Below are positions 1 through 6,232 of a stretch of DNA of 8,298 nt, one piece after another. Made by a program: the position numbers and the translations under genes. Source of the DNA: CALJUZ01 sp003387805 (GTDB lineage: Bacteria; Bacillota; Limnochordia; Limnochordales; ZCTH02-B6); the NCBI GenBank assembly GCA_937975235.1, contig CALJUZ010000181.1:1-8298 (forward strand), given 5' to 3'. How positions within the stretch are numbered: the first letter of the stretch is position 1; every line of letters starts with the position of its first letter. The notes beneath the pieces were generated by a model. That model was given only the letters and a program-made list of their open reading frames with translations, had not been told where the DNA came from and ran no database searches.

Positions 1-108
1 CGGGCCGGCGGCCAGCAGCGCGGCCAGGAGAATTGCGCCCGCCATCCATGTGGCTCCGGCTCGCCACGCCATCCCGCGCGTCCGTCTCCAGCCACTCCCG
101 ACGACCAT
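1..108 (-). CDS. N-terminus of an exported or membrane-anchored protein (partial)
   Basis: This is the start of a divergent gene that runs off the left edge; only 36 codons are visible, all open. The ATG at 108-106 is chosen because GGGAGG lies at 123-118, 9 bases upstream. The protein begins MVVGSGWRRTRG, with three arginines, and from about residue 22 runs into a hydrophobic stretch, MAGAILLAALLAAGP. That is the layout of a Sec signal peptide or a first membrane segment. An in-frame ATG at 72-70 would give a shorter leader but has a poorer ribosome binding site. The mature part is outside the window, so no family or function can be named. It faces away from the nucleoside-transporter operon and shares its upstream region, so the two could share regulatory sites; that is inference. 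Confidence 0.6.
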   Translation of the reverse strand, partial: MVVGSGWRRTRGMAWRAGATWMAGAILLAALLAAGP

Positions 109-181
109 GCAGACGTTCCTCCCTCTGTCCGTCGATGTGTTCCGCCTCGTGGGCCGTGGACCGGCCGGAAGAGGCAGTAGG

Positions 182-222
182 TTTTTCTTTTCTCTGTAAA
201 TTCTCTCTTTCCTCTCTTCTCT
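182..222 (+). other. pyrimidine-rich tract
   Basis: On the plus strand 182-195 (14 bases) and 201-222 (22 bases) are uninterrupted C/T runs, separated only by GTAAA. The opposite strand is a long purine run. In a genome this GC-rich, such a T-rich skewed tract is out of character and probably belongs to the promoter or leader of one of the two divergent genes. No specific factor is indicated. Confidence 0.5.
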
Positions 223-314
223 GCAACAAGGGCCACCGGCACGGGGCGCCGGCCGGGCGTTCCCCGGTGAATCGGTTGGCGTGGCGCGACCGTGCGACCG
301 CATCCGCTCGATGT

Positions 315-345
315 ATGCAAATGCACTGTTTGTGTGCAAATGCAC
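315..345. promoter_or_regulatory. tandem palindromic operator candidate (two TGCA-AA-TGCA sites)
   Basis: The 11-mer TGCAAATGCAC occurs exactly at 316-326 and again at 335-345, 19 bases apart. Each copy is itself an inverted repeat, TGCA-AA-TGCA; the second extends to GTGCA-AA-TGCAC (334-345). Two dimer sites spaced roughly two helical turns apart in an AT-rich part of a divergent promoter region are typical of repressor or activator binding. They lie about 170-200 bases ahead of the binding-protein start. Which regulator binds, and whether it controls the operon, the divergent gene or both, cannot be read from the sequence. Confidence 0.4.
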
Positions 346-413
346 GGAAATCGAGCATATCTCTCCCTCGTATTCGGACAGGATTCGCGCGCGCCCGCTG
401 AGAATGAATGAGA

Positions 414-490
414 GGCGGCGGCGCCGCCACGGCCCGCGGCCGCCGCCCGGCGCCGCGGCGCAAGACACGGTGCGGCCGCGCCCCGGCCGC
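414..490 (+). other. GC-rich leader with three consecutive hairpins
   Basis: Three inverted repeats follow each other: 414-419 with 423-428 (6 bp, 3-base loop), 434-440 with 452-458 (7 bp, 11-base loop) and 472-478 with 484-490 (7 bp, 5-base loop). The last ends 10 bases before the GGAGGGGG of the binding-protein gene. As RNA they would form a strongly folded leader. Chance stems are common at this GC content, so a regulatory role is only a possibility. The layout matches no riboswitch class I can recognise, including the purine riboswitch. Confidence 0.3.
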
Positions 491-500
491 CCGACGCTAC

Positions 501-508
501 GGAGGGGG
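501..508 (+). promoter_or_regulatory. ribosome binding site of the substrate-binding protein gene
   Basis: GGAGGGGG lies 8 bases ahead of the ATG at 517, which fixes that start over the in-frame ATG at 523. Confidence 0.8.
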
Positions 509-516
509 TACCGCTG

Positions 517-1572
517 ATGTCGATGTTCAGGACGTTGCGCTCCACACCGGCCGTCGCCCCGGCCGCGCTGGTTTTGGTCGTCGCGCTGGCCGCGCTGCTG
601 GCCTTTGCGCCGGCCGCACAGGCCCAGACGGGCCGCATGGCCATCGTGTTTGCCACCGGCGGGCTGGGCGACCAGTCGTTCAACGACTCGGCCTACGCGG
701 GTGTCCAGGCCGCCCAGGCGCGCTTCGGCGTGCAGTTCGACTGGGCCGAGCCGGCGTCCGTGGCCGAGTACGAGGCGCTGCTGACCCGCTTTGCGCAGCG
801 GGGGAATTACGATCTCATCATCTCCATCGGCTTTGACCAGGCCGACGCGGTGACCGCGGTGGCGGCCCGGTTCCCGAGCCAGCGCTTCGCCATCGTGGAC
901 GCGGTGGCCGAAGGCGACAACGTCGCTTCCTACGTGTACCGCGAGGCCGAGCGGGGCTTTCTGCTGGGCGCCGTAGCCGGACTGATGACCATGCGCGCCA
1001 GCGATCCGAAGATCAACGAAGCTAACGTCATCGGCGTCGTGGGCGGCATGGACATTCCGCTCATCAACGCCAACATTGCGGGCTACATCGCCGGCGCGAA
1101 ATACGTCAACCCGGCGGCCGACGTGCGCTACTCCTACGTGGGCGCCTGGGACGACCCGGCCCGGGGCAAGGAGCTGGCCCTGGCCCAGATTGACCAGGGC
1201 GTGGACATCATCTGGGGCGCCGCGGGGCGCTCGGGCCTGGGCGTCCTTCAGGCCGCGCAGGAGGCCGGCGTCTACGCCATCGGCGCCGATGACGATCAGG
1301 GCCACCTGGCTCCGGGGCACGTGCTCACCAACGGCATGAAGTACGTCAACAACACGGTGCTGCACGCGGTGCAGAGCGTCATCAACGGCGAGTTCACGCC
1401 GGGCGTCATCGCCCTGGGCGTGGCCGAGGGCGCGCTGGGCTTCAGCGACAGCCTGGTGCCCGTGGACATCCGGGCCGCGGTGGGTCAGCTGGTGACCCGC
1501 TTGATCGCCGGCGAACTGGTGCCGCCGGACACCATCGAAGAAGTGGACGCGTGGCTGGAAGCCAACCGCTGA
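517..1572 (+). CDS. nupN: BMP family nucleoside-type ABC transporter substrate-binding protein
   Basis: This 351-residue protein is the ligand-binding part of a Bmp/PnrA-family (PF02608) ABC importer, a family whose studied members bind purine nucleosides outside the membrane. Family motifs appear in order: GGLGDQSFNDSAYAG (48-62), AERGFLLGAVAGLMT (144-158), VIGVVGGMDIPLINANIAGY (171-190), the GAWDDPARGKELALAQ stretch (209-224), GADDDQ (256-261) and NGMKYVN (272-278). The N-terminus is a Sec signal peptide: Arg5 and Arg8, a hydrophobic core at about 12-32, and a type I cleavage site AQA/QT after residue 36. There is no lipobox cysteine, although Gram-positive relatives are usually lipoproteins. 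The start is fixed by GGAGGGGG 8 bases upstream. It is the first gene of the operon, and the ATPase follows after 16 bases. Family assignment is firm; guanosine or a similar nucleoside as ligand is inferred from the family and gene order. Bmp-domain proteins for other ligands exist. Confidence 0.9.
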   Translation: MSMFRTLRSTPAVAPAALVLVVALAALLAFAPAAQAQTGRMAIVFATGGLGDQSFNDSAYAGVQAAQARFGVQFDWAEPASVAEYEALLTRFAQRGNYDLIISIGFDQADAVTAVAARFPSQRFAIVDAVAEGDNVASYVYREAERGFLLGAVAGLMTMRASDPKINEANVIGVVGGMDIPLINANIAGYIAGAKYVNPAADVRYSYVGAWDDPARGKELALAQIDQGVDIIWGAAGRSGLGVLQAAQEAGVYAIGADDDQGHLAPGHVLTNGMKYVNNTVLHAVQSVINGEFTPGVIALGVAEGALGFSDSLVPVDIRAAVGQLVTRLIAGELVPPDTIEEVDAWLEANR

Positions 1573-1588
1573 AGCGAATGAGGCGCGC

Positions 1589-3289
1589 ATGACGGTGTCG
1601 CACAACGATGCCGGCCGGCCCCTGCCGCCGCCCGCGGGGGCCGCGCCCGGCCCGGCGCCCACACCCGGGGGCGGCGGCGCGGACGCGCCGCCGGCCCCCG
1701 CCATCGAAATGATCGGCATCTACAAGCGCTTCGGCCCCGTCCAGGCCAGCGCCGGCGCGCACCTGCGCGTCTACCCCGGCGAAATTCACTGCCTCCTGGG
1801 CGAAAACGGCGCGGGCAAGAGCACCCTTATGAAAATTTTGTACGGCCTGTACGCGATGGACGCGGGCGAAATCCGCATCCGGGGCCGGACCGCGGTCATT
1901 CGCAGCCCCGGGGACGCCATGCGGGCGGGCATCGGCATGGTGCACCAGCATTTCATGCTGGTGGACGACTTCACCGTGGCGGAAAACGTCATCGCCGGCA
2001 TGGAACCCCGGCGCCGGGGGCTCATCGACATGGCCGCGGCCCGCCGGCTGGTGGCCGAGTATTCCCGGCGCTTCGGCCTGCACGTCGATCCCGGCGCCCG
2101 GGTGGAGGACTTGTCCGTGGGCCAGCAGCAGCGAGTGGAAATTCTCAAGGCTCTCATCCGGGGCGCCGAGTTTCTCATCCTGGACGAGCCCACCGCGGTG
2201 CTGACGCCCCAGGAGGCCGACGAGCTGTTTCGCGTCATGCGGCAGCTGAAAGCCGAGGGCAAGACCATCATCTTCATCACGCATAAACTGAAGGAAACCA
2301 TGGCCGTCGCGGACCGGGTCACCGTGCTGCGGGCGGGCCGCGACGCGGGCAGCATGCCGGCCTCGCAAACGACGCCCCAGCGCCTGGCGGAGCTGATGGT
2401 GGGCCGGCGCGTCCTGCTGCAGGTGCCGGCGCCGCCCGCGCAGCGGGGGCCTGCCCTGCTGCAACTGGAAAACGTCACCGTCAAAGGCGCGGGCAAAGAC
2501 TTGCTGCGCTCGGTGAACCTCCAGGTTCGGGGCGGCGAAATCTTGGGCATCGCGGGCGTGGAGGGCAACGGCCAGCTGGAGCTGGAGGAAGTCGTCGCCG
2601 GCTGGCGGACGCCGGACCAAGGGCGCGTGCGCATCGCCGGCCGCGACGTGGCGGGCATGGGTCCGCGGCGCCGGCGGCGGCTGGGCTTGGCCCACATCCC
2701 CTCGGACCGCCTGCGCCGGGGCCTGGCGCCGGCGCTGTCCGTAGAGCAAAACGTCGTGCTGGGCCGCCACTGGGGCCAGCCCTACGCCCGGCTGGGCGTG
2801 CTCCGCAGGCCCGCCGTCCGCGAGCTGGCCGACGCGGTCACGTCCCGCTTTGACGTGCGCGGCGGGCGGGGCCCTGTAGGCGGGCTGTCCGGGGGCAACC
2901 AGCAAAAACTGGTGGTGGGCCGGGAGCTGTACCACAACCCGTGGGTCATTTTGGCGTGCCAGCCGACGCGGGGCGTCGACGTGGGGGCCATCGAGCGCAT
3001 CCACCGGGAACTGCTCGACATGCGGGCGCGGGGCGCGGCCGTCTTGCTCATCTCCGCGGATTTGGACGAGCTGCTCGCGCTCAGCGACCGGCTGGCGGTC
3101 ATCTACGAAGGCGAGATCGTGGCGGAGGGAGAGACAGGGCAATTCACCGAGGAGATGCTGGGCCTGCTCATGGCCGGCCAGCGGCCGTCGGGCGGGAGCG
3201 GACGGAACGCAGCCGGACGCAACGGGACCGGACGGGACGGGGCCGGACGGGACGGGGCCGGCCCCACGGAGGCGACGGCCGGTGACTGA
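1589..3289 (+). CDS. nupO: nucleoside-type ABC transporter, double ATP-binding protein
   Basis: This 566-residue cytoplasmic ATPase carries two fused ABC domains and powers the importer (YufO/RbsA-like class). Domain 1: Walker A GENGAGKST (71-79), signature LSVGQQQRVEI (175-185), Walker B FLILDEPTA (195-203), His232. Domain 2: degenerate Walker A GVEGNGQLEL (323-332), signature LSGGNQQK (433-440), and ILACQPTRGVDVGA (454-467), where Gln replaces the Walker B glutamate; an Asp or Leu-type residue stands where the switch His would be. A degenerate second site is normal for this class, so domain 1 probably does the hydrolysis. Residues 5-38 are a Pro/Ala/Gly-rich extension; the visible ribosome binding site is weak (GAGG, 1580-1583), and a start at the ATG at 1709 (Met41) cannot be excluded. 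The C-terminus has a glycine-arginine tail with four pentapeptide repeats. The stop overlaps the next gene by 8 bases, implying coupled translation. Confidence 0.92.
   Translation: MTVSHNDAGRPLPPPAGAAPGPAPTPGGGGADAPPAPAIEMIGIYKRFGPVQASAGAHLRVYPGEIHCLLGENGAGKSTLMKILYGLYAMDAGEIRIRGRTAVIRSPGDAMRAGIGMVHQHFMLVDDFTVAENVIAGMEPRRRGLIDMAAARRLVAEYSRRFGLHVDPGARVEDLSVGQQQRVEILKALIRGAEFLILDEPTAVLTPQEADELFRVMRQLKAEGKTIIFITHKLKETMAVADRVTVLRAGRDAGSMPASQTTPQRLAELMVGRRVLLQVPAPPAQRGPALLQLENVTVKGAGKDLLRSVNLQVRGGEILGIAGVEGNGQLELEEVVAGWRTPDQGRVRIAGRDVAGMGPRRRRRLGLAHIPSDRLRRGLAPALSVEQNVVLGRHWGQPYARLGVLRRPAVRELADAVTSRFDVRGGRGPVGGLSGGNQQKLVVGRELYHNPWVILACQPTRGVDVGAIERIHRELLDMRARGAAVLLISADLDELLALSDRLAVIYEGEIVAEGETGQFTEEMLGLLMAGQRPSGGSGRNAAGRNGTGRDGAGRDGAGPTEATAGD
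3200..3259 (+). repeat. 15-bp tandem repeat, four copies, inside the ATPase gene
   Basis: Four adjacent 15-bp units start at 3200, 3215, 3230 and 3245. The last two are identical (GGACGGGACGGGGCC), the first two are diverged. The unit is a whole number of codons and encodes GRNAA, GRNGT, GRDGA, GRDGA (residues 538-557), so copy number can change without breaking the frame. Confidence 0.85.
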
Positions 3290-4457
3290 ACGGACCGCCG
3301 GGCGCCGCCTGCCGGCGGCGTGGGCCGAGGTGCTGGGCGAGCTGGCGTTGACCGCTGCGGCCGTGGCGCTGGCGCTGCTGGCCGGCGCGGCGCTGCTGGC
3401 CCTGGCCGGCTACGACGTGCGCGACGCGTACTACAATTTGTGGGACGGCGCGTTCGGCAGCGTCTATTCCGTCGCGGACACGCTGGTCAACGCCATGCCG
3501 CTGCTGTTTGCGGGGCTGGCCGTCGCGTTCGCTTTCAGGGGCGGCTTGTTCAACATCGGCGCCGAAGGGCAGCTGTACGCAGGCGCGCTGGCCACCGCCG
3601 TCACGGCGGCCGCGCTGGCGGAATGGCCGTCGGTGCCCCTCATCGCCGCGGCCATGCTGGCGGGAGCGCTGGCCGGCGGGCTGTGGGGCCTGGTGCCGGG
3701 CGCGCTCAAAGCGAAAACCGGCGCCCACGAAGTCATTACCACCATCATGCTCAACTACGTGGCCATCCTTTTGACAACGCACCTGGTCAAACAGTATTTC
3801 AAAGCGCCGGGGCCGGTGGATCAGACGGCCCTCATCCCCGCCCACGCCCGGCTGCCGGAACTCATCGCCGGCACCCGCCTGACGTGGGCCGTCGTCATCG
3901 GCGTGGTGCTGGTGGCCGCGGTGGACTGGCTGCTGCGCCGCACGTCTTTCGGTTTCGACGTGGTGCTGGTCGGATCCAATCCCGGCGCGGCGGTGTACGC
4001 CGGCGTGCCGGTGGCCGCGCGCACGGTGTGGACCATGGCCGTCAGCGGCGCCGTGGCGGGTCTGGCAGGCAGCACCATGGTGCTGGGCGTGCTGTACCGC
4101 TTCATCGCCAACTTTTCCCCCGGCTACGGCTTCACCGCCGTCGCGGTGGCGCTGGTGGCCCGGGCCCGGCCGTGGGGCGTTTTGCCCGCGGCGGTGCTGT
4201 TCGGCGCCCTGCAGGCGGGCGGCCTGACGATGCAGCTGTTCGCCCGCATTCCGGCGGACTTGATGACCGCGGTGCAGGGACTGGTGATTCTGTTCGTCGC
4301 GGCACCGGGACTTTTGTACGCGTGGCGCCGGCTGCCCGTCGCGGCGCCGAGGGCCGGGACGGCGATGACGATGACGGCGGAGACGGCGGCCGAGGGGGCC
4401 GCGGAAACCGCCGCCGGGCCCGACAACGAAACCGCCCGGCGGGAGGCGGGGCCATGA
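3282..4457 (+). CDS. nupP: nucleoside-type ABC transporter permease, first subunit
   Basis: This 391-residue membrane protein of the BPD_transp_2 family (PF02653, YufP-like) forms half of the import channel. The start is GTG at 3282, preceded by GGAGG (3268-3272) with 9 bases spacing, and overlaps the ATPase stop by 8 bases. Hydrophobic segments are visible at about 21-43, 66-86, 92-112, 117-140, 150-168, 200-217, 248-272, 282-292, 297-315 and 328-345. Diagnostic motifs are RGGLFNIGAEGQLYAGA (86-102), the AKTGAHEVITTIMLNY stretch (144-159), GSNPGAAVYAGVPV (231-244; likely ATPase contact loop) and YGFTAVAVALVARARPWGV (282-300). The last 35 or so residues are a low-complexity Ala/Glu/Thr tail (AETAAEGAAETAA) absent from typical relatives. 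The stop overlaps the next start as ATGA. Confidence 0.92.
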   Translation: MTERTAGRRLPAAWAEVLGELALTAAAVALALLAGAALLALAGYDVRDAYYNLWDGAFGSVYSVADTLVNAMPLLFAGLAVAFAFRGGLFNIGAEGQLYAGALATAVTAAALAEWPSVPLIAAAMLAGALAGGLWGLVPGALKAKTGAHEVITTIMLNYVAILLTTHLVKQYFKAPGPVDQTALIPAHARLPELIAGTRLTWAVVIGVVLVAAVDWLLRRTSFGFDVVLVGSNPGAAVYAGVPVAARTVWTMAVSGAVAGLAGSTMVLGVLYRFIANFSPGYGFTAVAVALVARARPWGVLPAAVLFGALQAGGLTMQLFARIPADLMTAVQGLVILFVAAPGLLYAWRRLPVAAPRAGTAMTMTAETAAEGAAETAAGPDNETARREAGP

Positions 4458-5404
4458 GCGAGGCGCTGGAGGCGATTTTCCACGTCAACACGCTGACGTC
4501 CACGCTGCGGCTGGCCACGCCCATCGCGCTGGCGGCCATGGCGGGCACCCTCAGCGAGCGGGTGGGCGTCATCAATTTGGCGCTGGAGGCCAAGCTCCTG
4601 GCGGGCGCCTTCGCCGGCGCGTACGCCTCCTACGTCACCGGCTCGGCGTGGCTGGGCGTCGGCGCGGCCGTATTGGCCGGGGTGCTGATCGGGGCTCTGC
4701 TGGGCCTTTTCACCCTGCGCTGGCGGGCCAATCACGTCGTGGCCGGCATCGGCCTCAACATCCTCGCCTTGGGCCTGACCACGTGGCTGCTGCAGGTCAT
4801 CTGGGGCAGCCGCGGCACGTCGCCGGTGGTGCCGGATCTGCCCGGCTGGTCCATCCCGGGCCTGCAGGCGGTGCCGCTGCTGGGCCCGCTGCTGTCGGGC
4901 CACTCGCCGCTGGTGTACGTCATGCTGCTGGCGGGCCCGCTGCTTTGGGTGTGGCTGTTTAAGACGCCGGGCGGCCTGCGGGCCCGCATGATCGGCGAAC
5001 ACCCGGAAGCGGCGGACACGGTGGGCATTCCGGTGCGGCGCACGCAGTTTTTGCTGCTGCTGGCCGCCGGAGCGCTGGCCGCGCTGGGCGGCGCGCAGCT
5101 GTCTTTGGGGCACTTGTCGTGGTTCAGCCAGAACATGTCCGCGGGCCGCGGCTACATGGCGCTGGCCGCCAACGTGTTCGGCCGCTGGAACCCGCTGGGC
5201 AGCATGCTGGCCGCGCTGCTCTTCGCCTTCACCGACGCTCTGCAGATGCGGGTGCAGACGCTGCCCAGCCCGCCGCCAACGGAGCTGGTGCAGATGCTGC
5301 CGTATTTGCTCACCATCCTGGTGGTAGCCGGCGCGTTCCGCAAGGCCCGGCCGCCCGCCGCGCTGGGACGCCACTACGAGCCGGGGCGCTCAGGTACGGA
5401 GTAA
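4454..5404 (+). CDS. nupQ: nucleoside-type ABC transporter permease, second subunit
   Basis: This 316-residue membrane protein of the BPD_transp_2 family (YufQ-like) forms the other half of the channel. The ATG at 4454 overlaps the previous stop (ATGA) and has GGAGG at 4442-4446, 7 bases upstream. The same frame is open further upstream, but only through the out-of-frame shadow of the preceding permease. Family features: TPIALAAMAGTLSERVGVIN (22-41), ANHVVAGIGLNILALGLTTW (92-111), EHPEAADTVGIPV (182-194; likely ATPase contact loop) and GRGYMALAANVFGRWNPLGS (231-250). About eight to nine hydrophobic segments are visible. At the conserved turn where relatives read N-x-x-x-EG-M-M/L, this protein has NLALEAKLLAGA (41-52): Ala replaces Gly46 and a lysine sits in the segment. 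It is the last gene of the operon; 252 bases separate it from the next gene. Confidence 0.92.
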   Translation: MSEALEAIFHVNTLTSTLRLATPIALAAMAGTLSERVGVINLALEAKLLAGAFAGAYASYVTGSAWLGVGAAVLAGVLIGALLGLFTLRWRANHVVAGIGLNILALGLTTWLLQVIWGSRGTSPVVPDLPGWSIPGLQAVPLLGPLLSGHSPLVYVMLLAGPLLWVWLFKTPGGLRARMIGEHPEAADTVGIPVRRTQFLLLLAAGALAALGGAQLSLGHLSWFSQNMSAGRGYMALAANVFGRWNPLGSMLAALLFAFTDALQMRVQTLPSPPPTELVQMLPYLLTILVVAGAFRKARPPAALGRHYEPGRSGTE

Positions 5405-5440
5405 GGCGCCCGCCCAGCCGTTCCTGCGTTCCTGTGCTCG

Positions 5441-5534
5441 CCGCTGTTTGCTGCTGTTTCCTGCTGCTTGCTGATGCTTGCTGCTGTTTGCTGCCGTTTG
5501 CTGCTGCTTGCTGCTGTTTGCTGCTGCCGGCTGC
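5441..5534 (+). repeat. 10-bp tandem repeat CTGCTGYTTG, about nine copies
   Basis: Nine consecutive 10-base blocks starting at 5441 fit CTGCTG(T/C)TTG with at most two or three changes each; the match fades at 5521-5534. The period is exactly 10, close to one helical turn and not a multiple of three, so any reading frame through it rotates (LLFAAVCCC pattern on plus, QQQ/SSK on minus). It lies between genes, and I see no evidence that it is translated. Confidence 0.85.
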
Positions 5535-5535
5535 G

Positions 5536-5551
5536 GGCGCGGCCCCGCGCC
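5536..5551 (+). terminator. GC hairpin, weak terminator candidate for the transporter operon
   Basis: GGCGCG (5536-5541) pairs with CGCGCC (5546-5551) around a 4-base GCCC loop. It sits after the operon and after the 10-bp repeats. Only TT follows, so it lacks the U-tract of a standard intrinsic terminator. It may be chance pairing, or a pause or RNA-end structure. Confidence 0.25.
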
Positions 5552-5656
5552 TTGGCATGACAATTCTGGAAAAGGAGCCGGCCCGGTCCGGAACGAACTT
5601 TGCTTACGCGCAGCCGGTCGTCCTGCGCACACTACTCACGGAACGGAGGGAGCGGC

Positions 5657-6232
5657 ATGCATGCTGCTGCGCGGTCCAGGCTGCTGCTTTTGGGGCTCTT
5701 GCTGGCCGCCGGGGCGGGATGGCTCTTGACCGCCTCGGGCAACGGTTCCTCCCGGATCATCTACGAAACCGACGTGCCCGGCTGGCGCTGGACGGGCGGC
5801 TCGTTCCGGGACCAGTACGTCGCGCTGCTGCTGGACGAAACGGACCTGCGGCGGGCGCGGGCGGCTTTGCCCGACCCCGTGTGGCGCCAGGCGGGACAGC
5901 AAATGGAGGAGTGGCTGGCGGCCGGCGACACCGCCGTCGTCGTCGCCTACTTGGGCGAAGCCAGCACCGGGGGCTACGCGATCCGGATCGTGCGGGTCGA
6001 AGTCCAGGAGGCTCGAGACAAGAAGGAGTCGCGCCCCGTGGTGACCGTCACCGTGGCCCGGCGCCGGCCCGGCCCCGACGAGTTCGTGACCCAGGCGTTT
6101 ACGTATCCGTACGATGCGGTTCCCGTCGCGAAAGACCAGCTGCCCGACGAACCCTTCGACGTGCGCTTCGTCGATCCGGACGGGCAGCCGCTGGACGGCG
6201 ACGGCCGGCCGGCGTTTCTGCGCCGGCGTTAG
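5657..6232 (+). CDS. exported PrcB C-terminal domain protein
   Basis: This 191-residue protein matches the PrcB_C domain (PF14343), named from the PrcB subunit of a Treponema protease complex; the domain's biochemical role is largely unknown. The key evidence is EASTGGYAIRIVRVEV (101-116), a beta-rich stretch PVVTVTVARRRPGPDEF (127-143), then VTQAFTYPYDAVPV (144-157): the TGGY and TYPY blocks with a P-G-P turn between them are the family signature. Residues 1-25 form a signal peptide or single membrane anchor (Arg6, Arg8, hydrophobic 9-24) with no lipobox cysteine, so it acts at or outside the membrane. The ATG at 5657 is chosen for GGAGGG at 5645-5650, 6 bases upstream; an in-frame TTG at 5600 has no usable binding site and would bury the signal peptide. 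No protease partner gene is visible. It may be cotranscribed with the importer or independent. Confidence 0.78.
   Translation: MHAAARSRLLLLGLLLAAGAGWLLTASGNGSSRIIYETDVPGWRWTGGSFRDQYVALLLDETDLRRARAALPDPVWRQAGQQMEEWLAAGDTAVVVAYLGEASTGGYAIRIVRVEVQEARDKKESRPVVTVTVARRRPGPDEFVTQAFTYPYDAVPVAKDQLPDEPFDVRFVDPDGQPLDGDGRPAFLRRR
6208..6227. terminator. hairpin at the convergent gene ends, weak terminator candidate
   Basis: GCCGGCG (6208-6214) pairs perfectly with CGCCGGC (6221-6227) around a 6-base loop, at the very end of the PrcB-domain gene and 20 bases beyond the stop of the convergent gene. It could serve both strands, but neither side has a T-run. The high GC content makes chance stems likely. Confidence 0.25.

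Larger units (their letters stand above)
109..516. other. divergent intergenic region, no gene supported
   Basis: This 408-base stretch separates the divergent partial gene from the transporter operon. From left to right it holds the ribosome binding site of the divergent gene (118-123), pyrimidine runs on the plus strand (182-195 and 201-222), two tandem palindromes (about 315-345), and a GC-rich zone with three hairpins (414-490) that ends just before the operon's ribosome binding site (501-508). The stretches 182-222 and 311-375 are clearly more AT-rich than the surroundings, as promoter regions often are in GC-rich genomes. I found no -35/-10 pair with good matches on either strand. Longer reading frames across it have GC-shadow composition and no recognisable protein. 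Confidence 0.7.

Noticed and set aside
333..361. Promoter for the importer operon (TGTGCA, 17 bases, CATATC)
   Set aside because: Each hexamer matches consensus at only about three of six positions, so I list the palindromes there but not a promoter.
231..400. Purine riboswitch ahead of the nucleoside importer
   Set aside because: I looked for the conserved loop-loop elements and three-way junction and found none; the region is not recognisable as any riboswitch class.
1442..3142. A 566-codon minus-strand frame opposite the ATPase gene
   Set aside because: It is antisense to an ATPase with all expected motifs, is His/Arg/Gln-rich and has no recognisable domain; GC-rich genes often leave such open antisense frames.
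3320..4453. A 694-codon plus-strand frame covering both permeases that might be a fused protein
   Set aside because: Its first part is the out-of-frame shadow of the first permease (Arg/Gly-rich, no hydrophobic segments). The second permease has its own ATG at 4454 with a good ribosome binding site and ATGA overlap.
4124..5374. A 416-codon minus-strand frame opposite the second permease
   Set aside because: Gln/Arg/His-rich antisense shadow with no domain and no promoter or ribosome binding site.
5441..5534. CRISPR array
   Set aside because: The 10-bp units are contiguous with no spacers and much shorter than CRISPR repeats; it is a simple tandem repeat.
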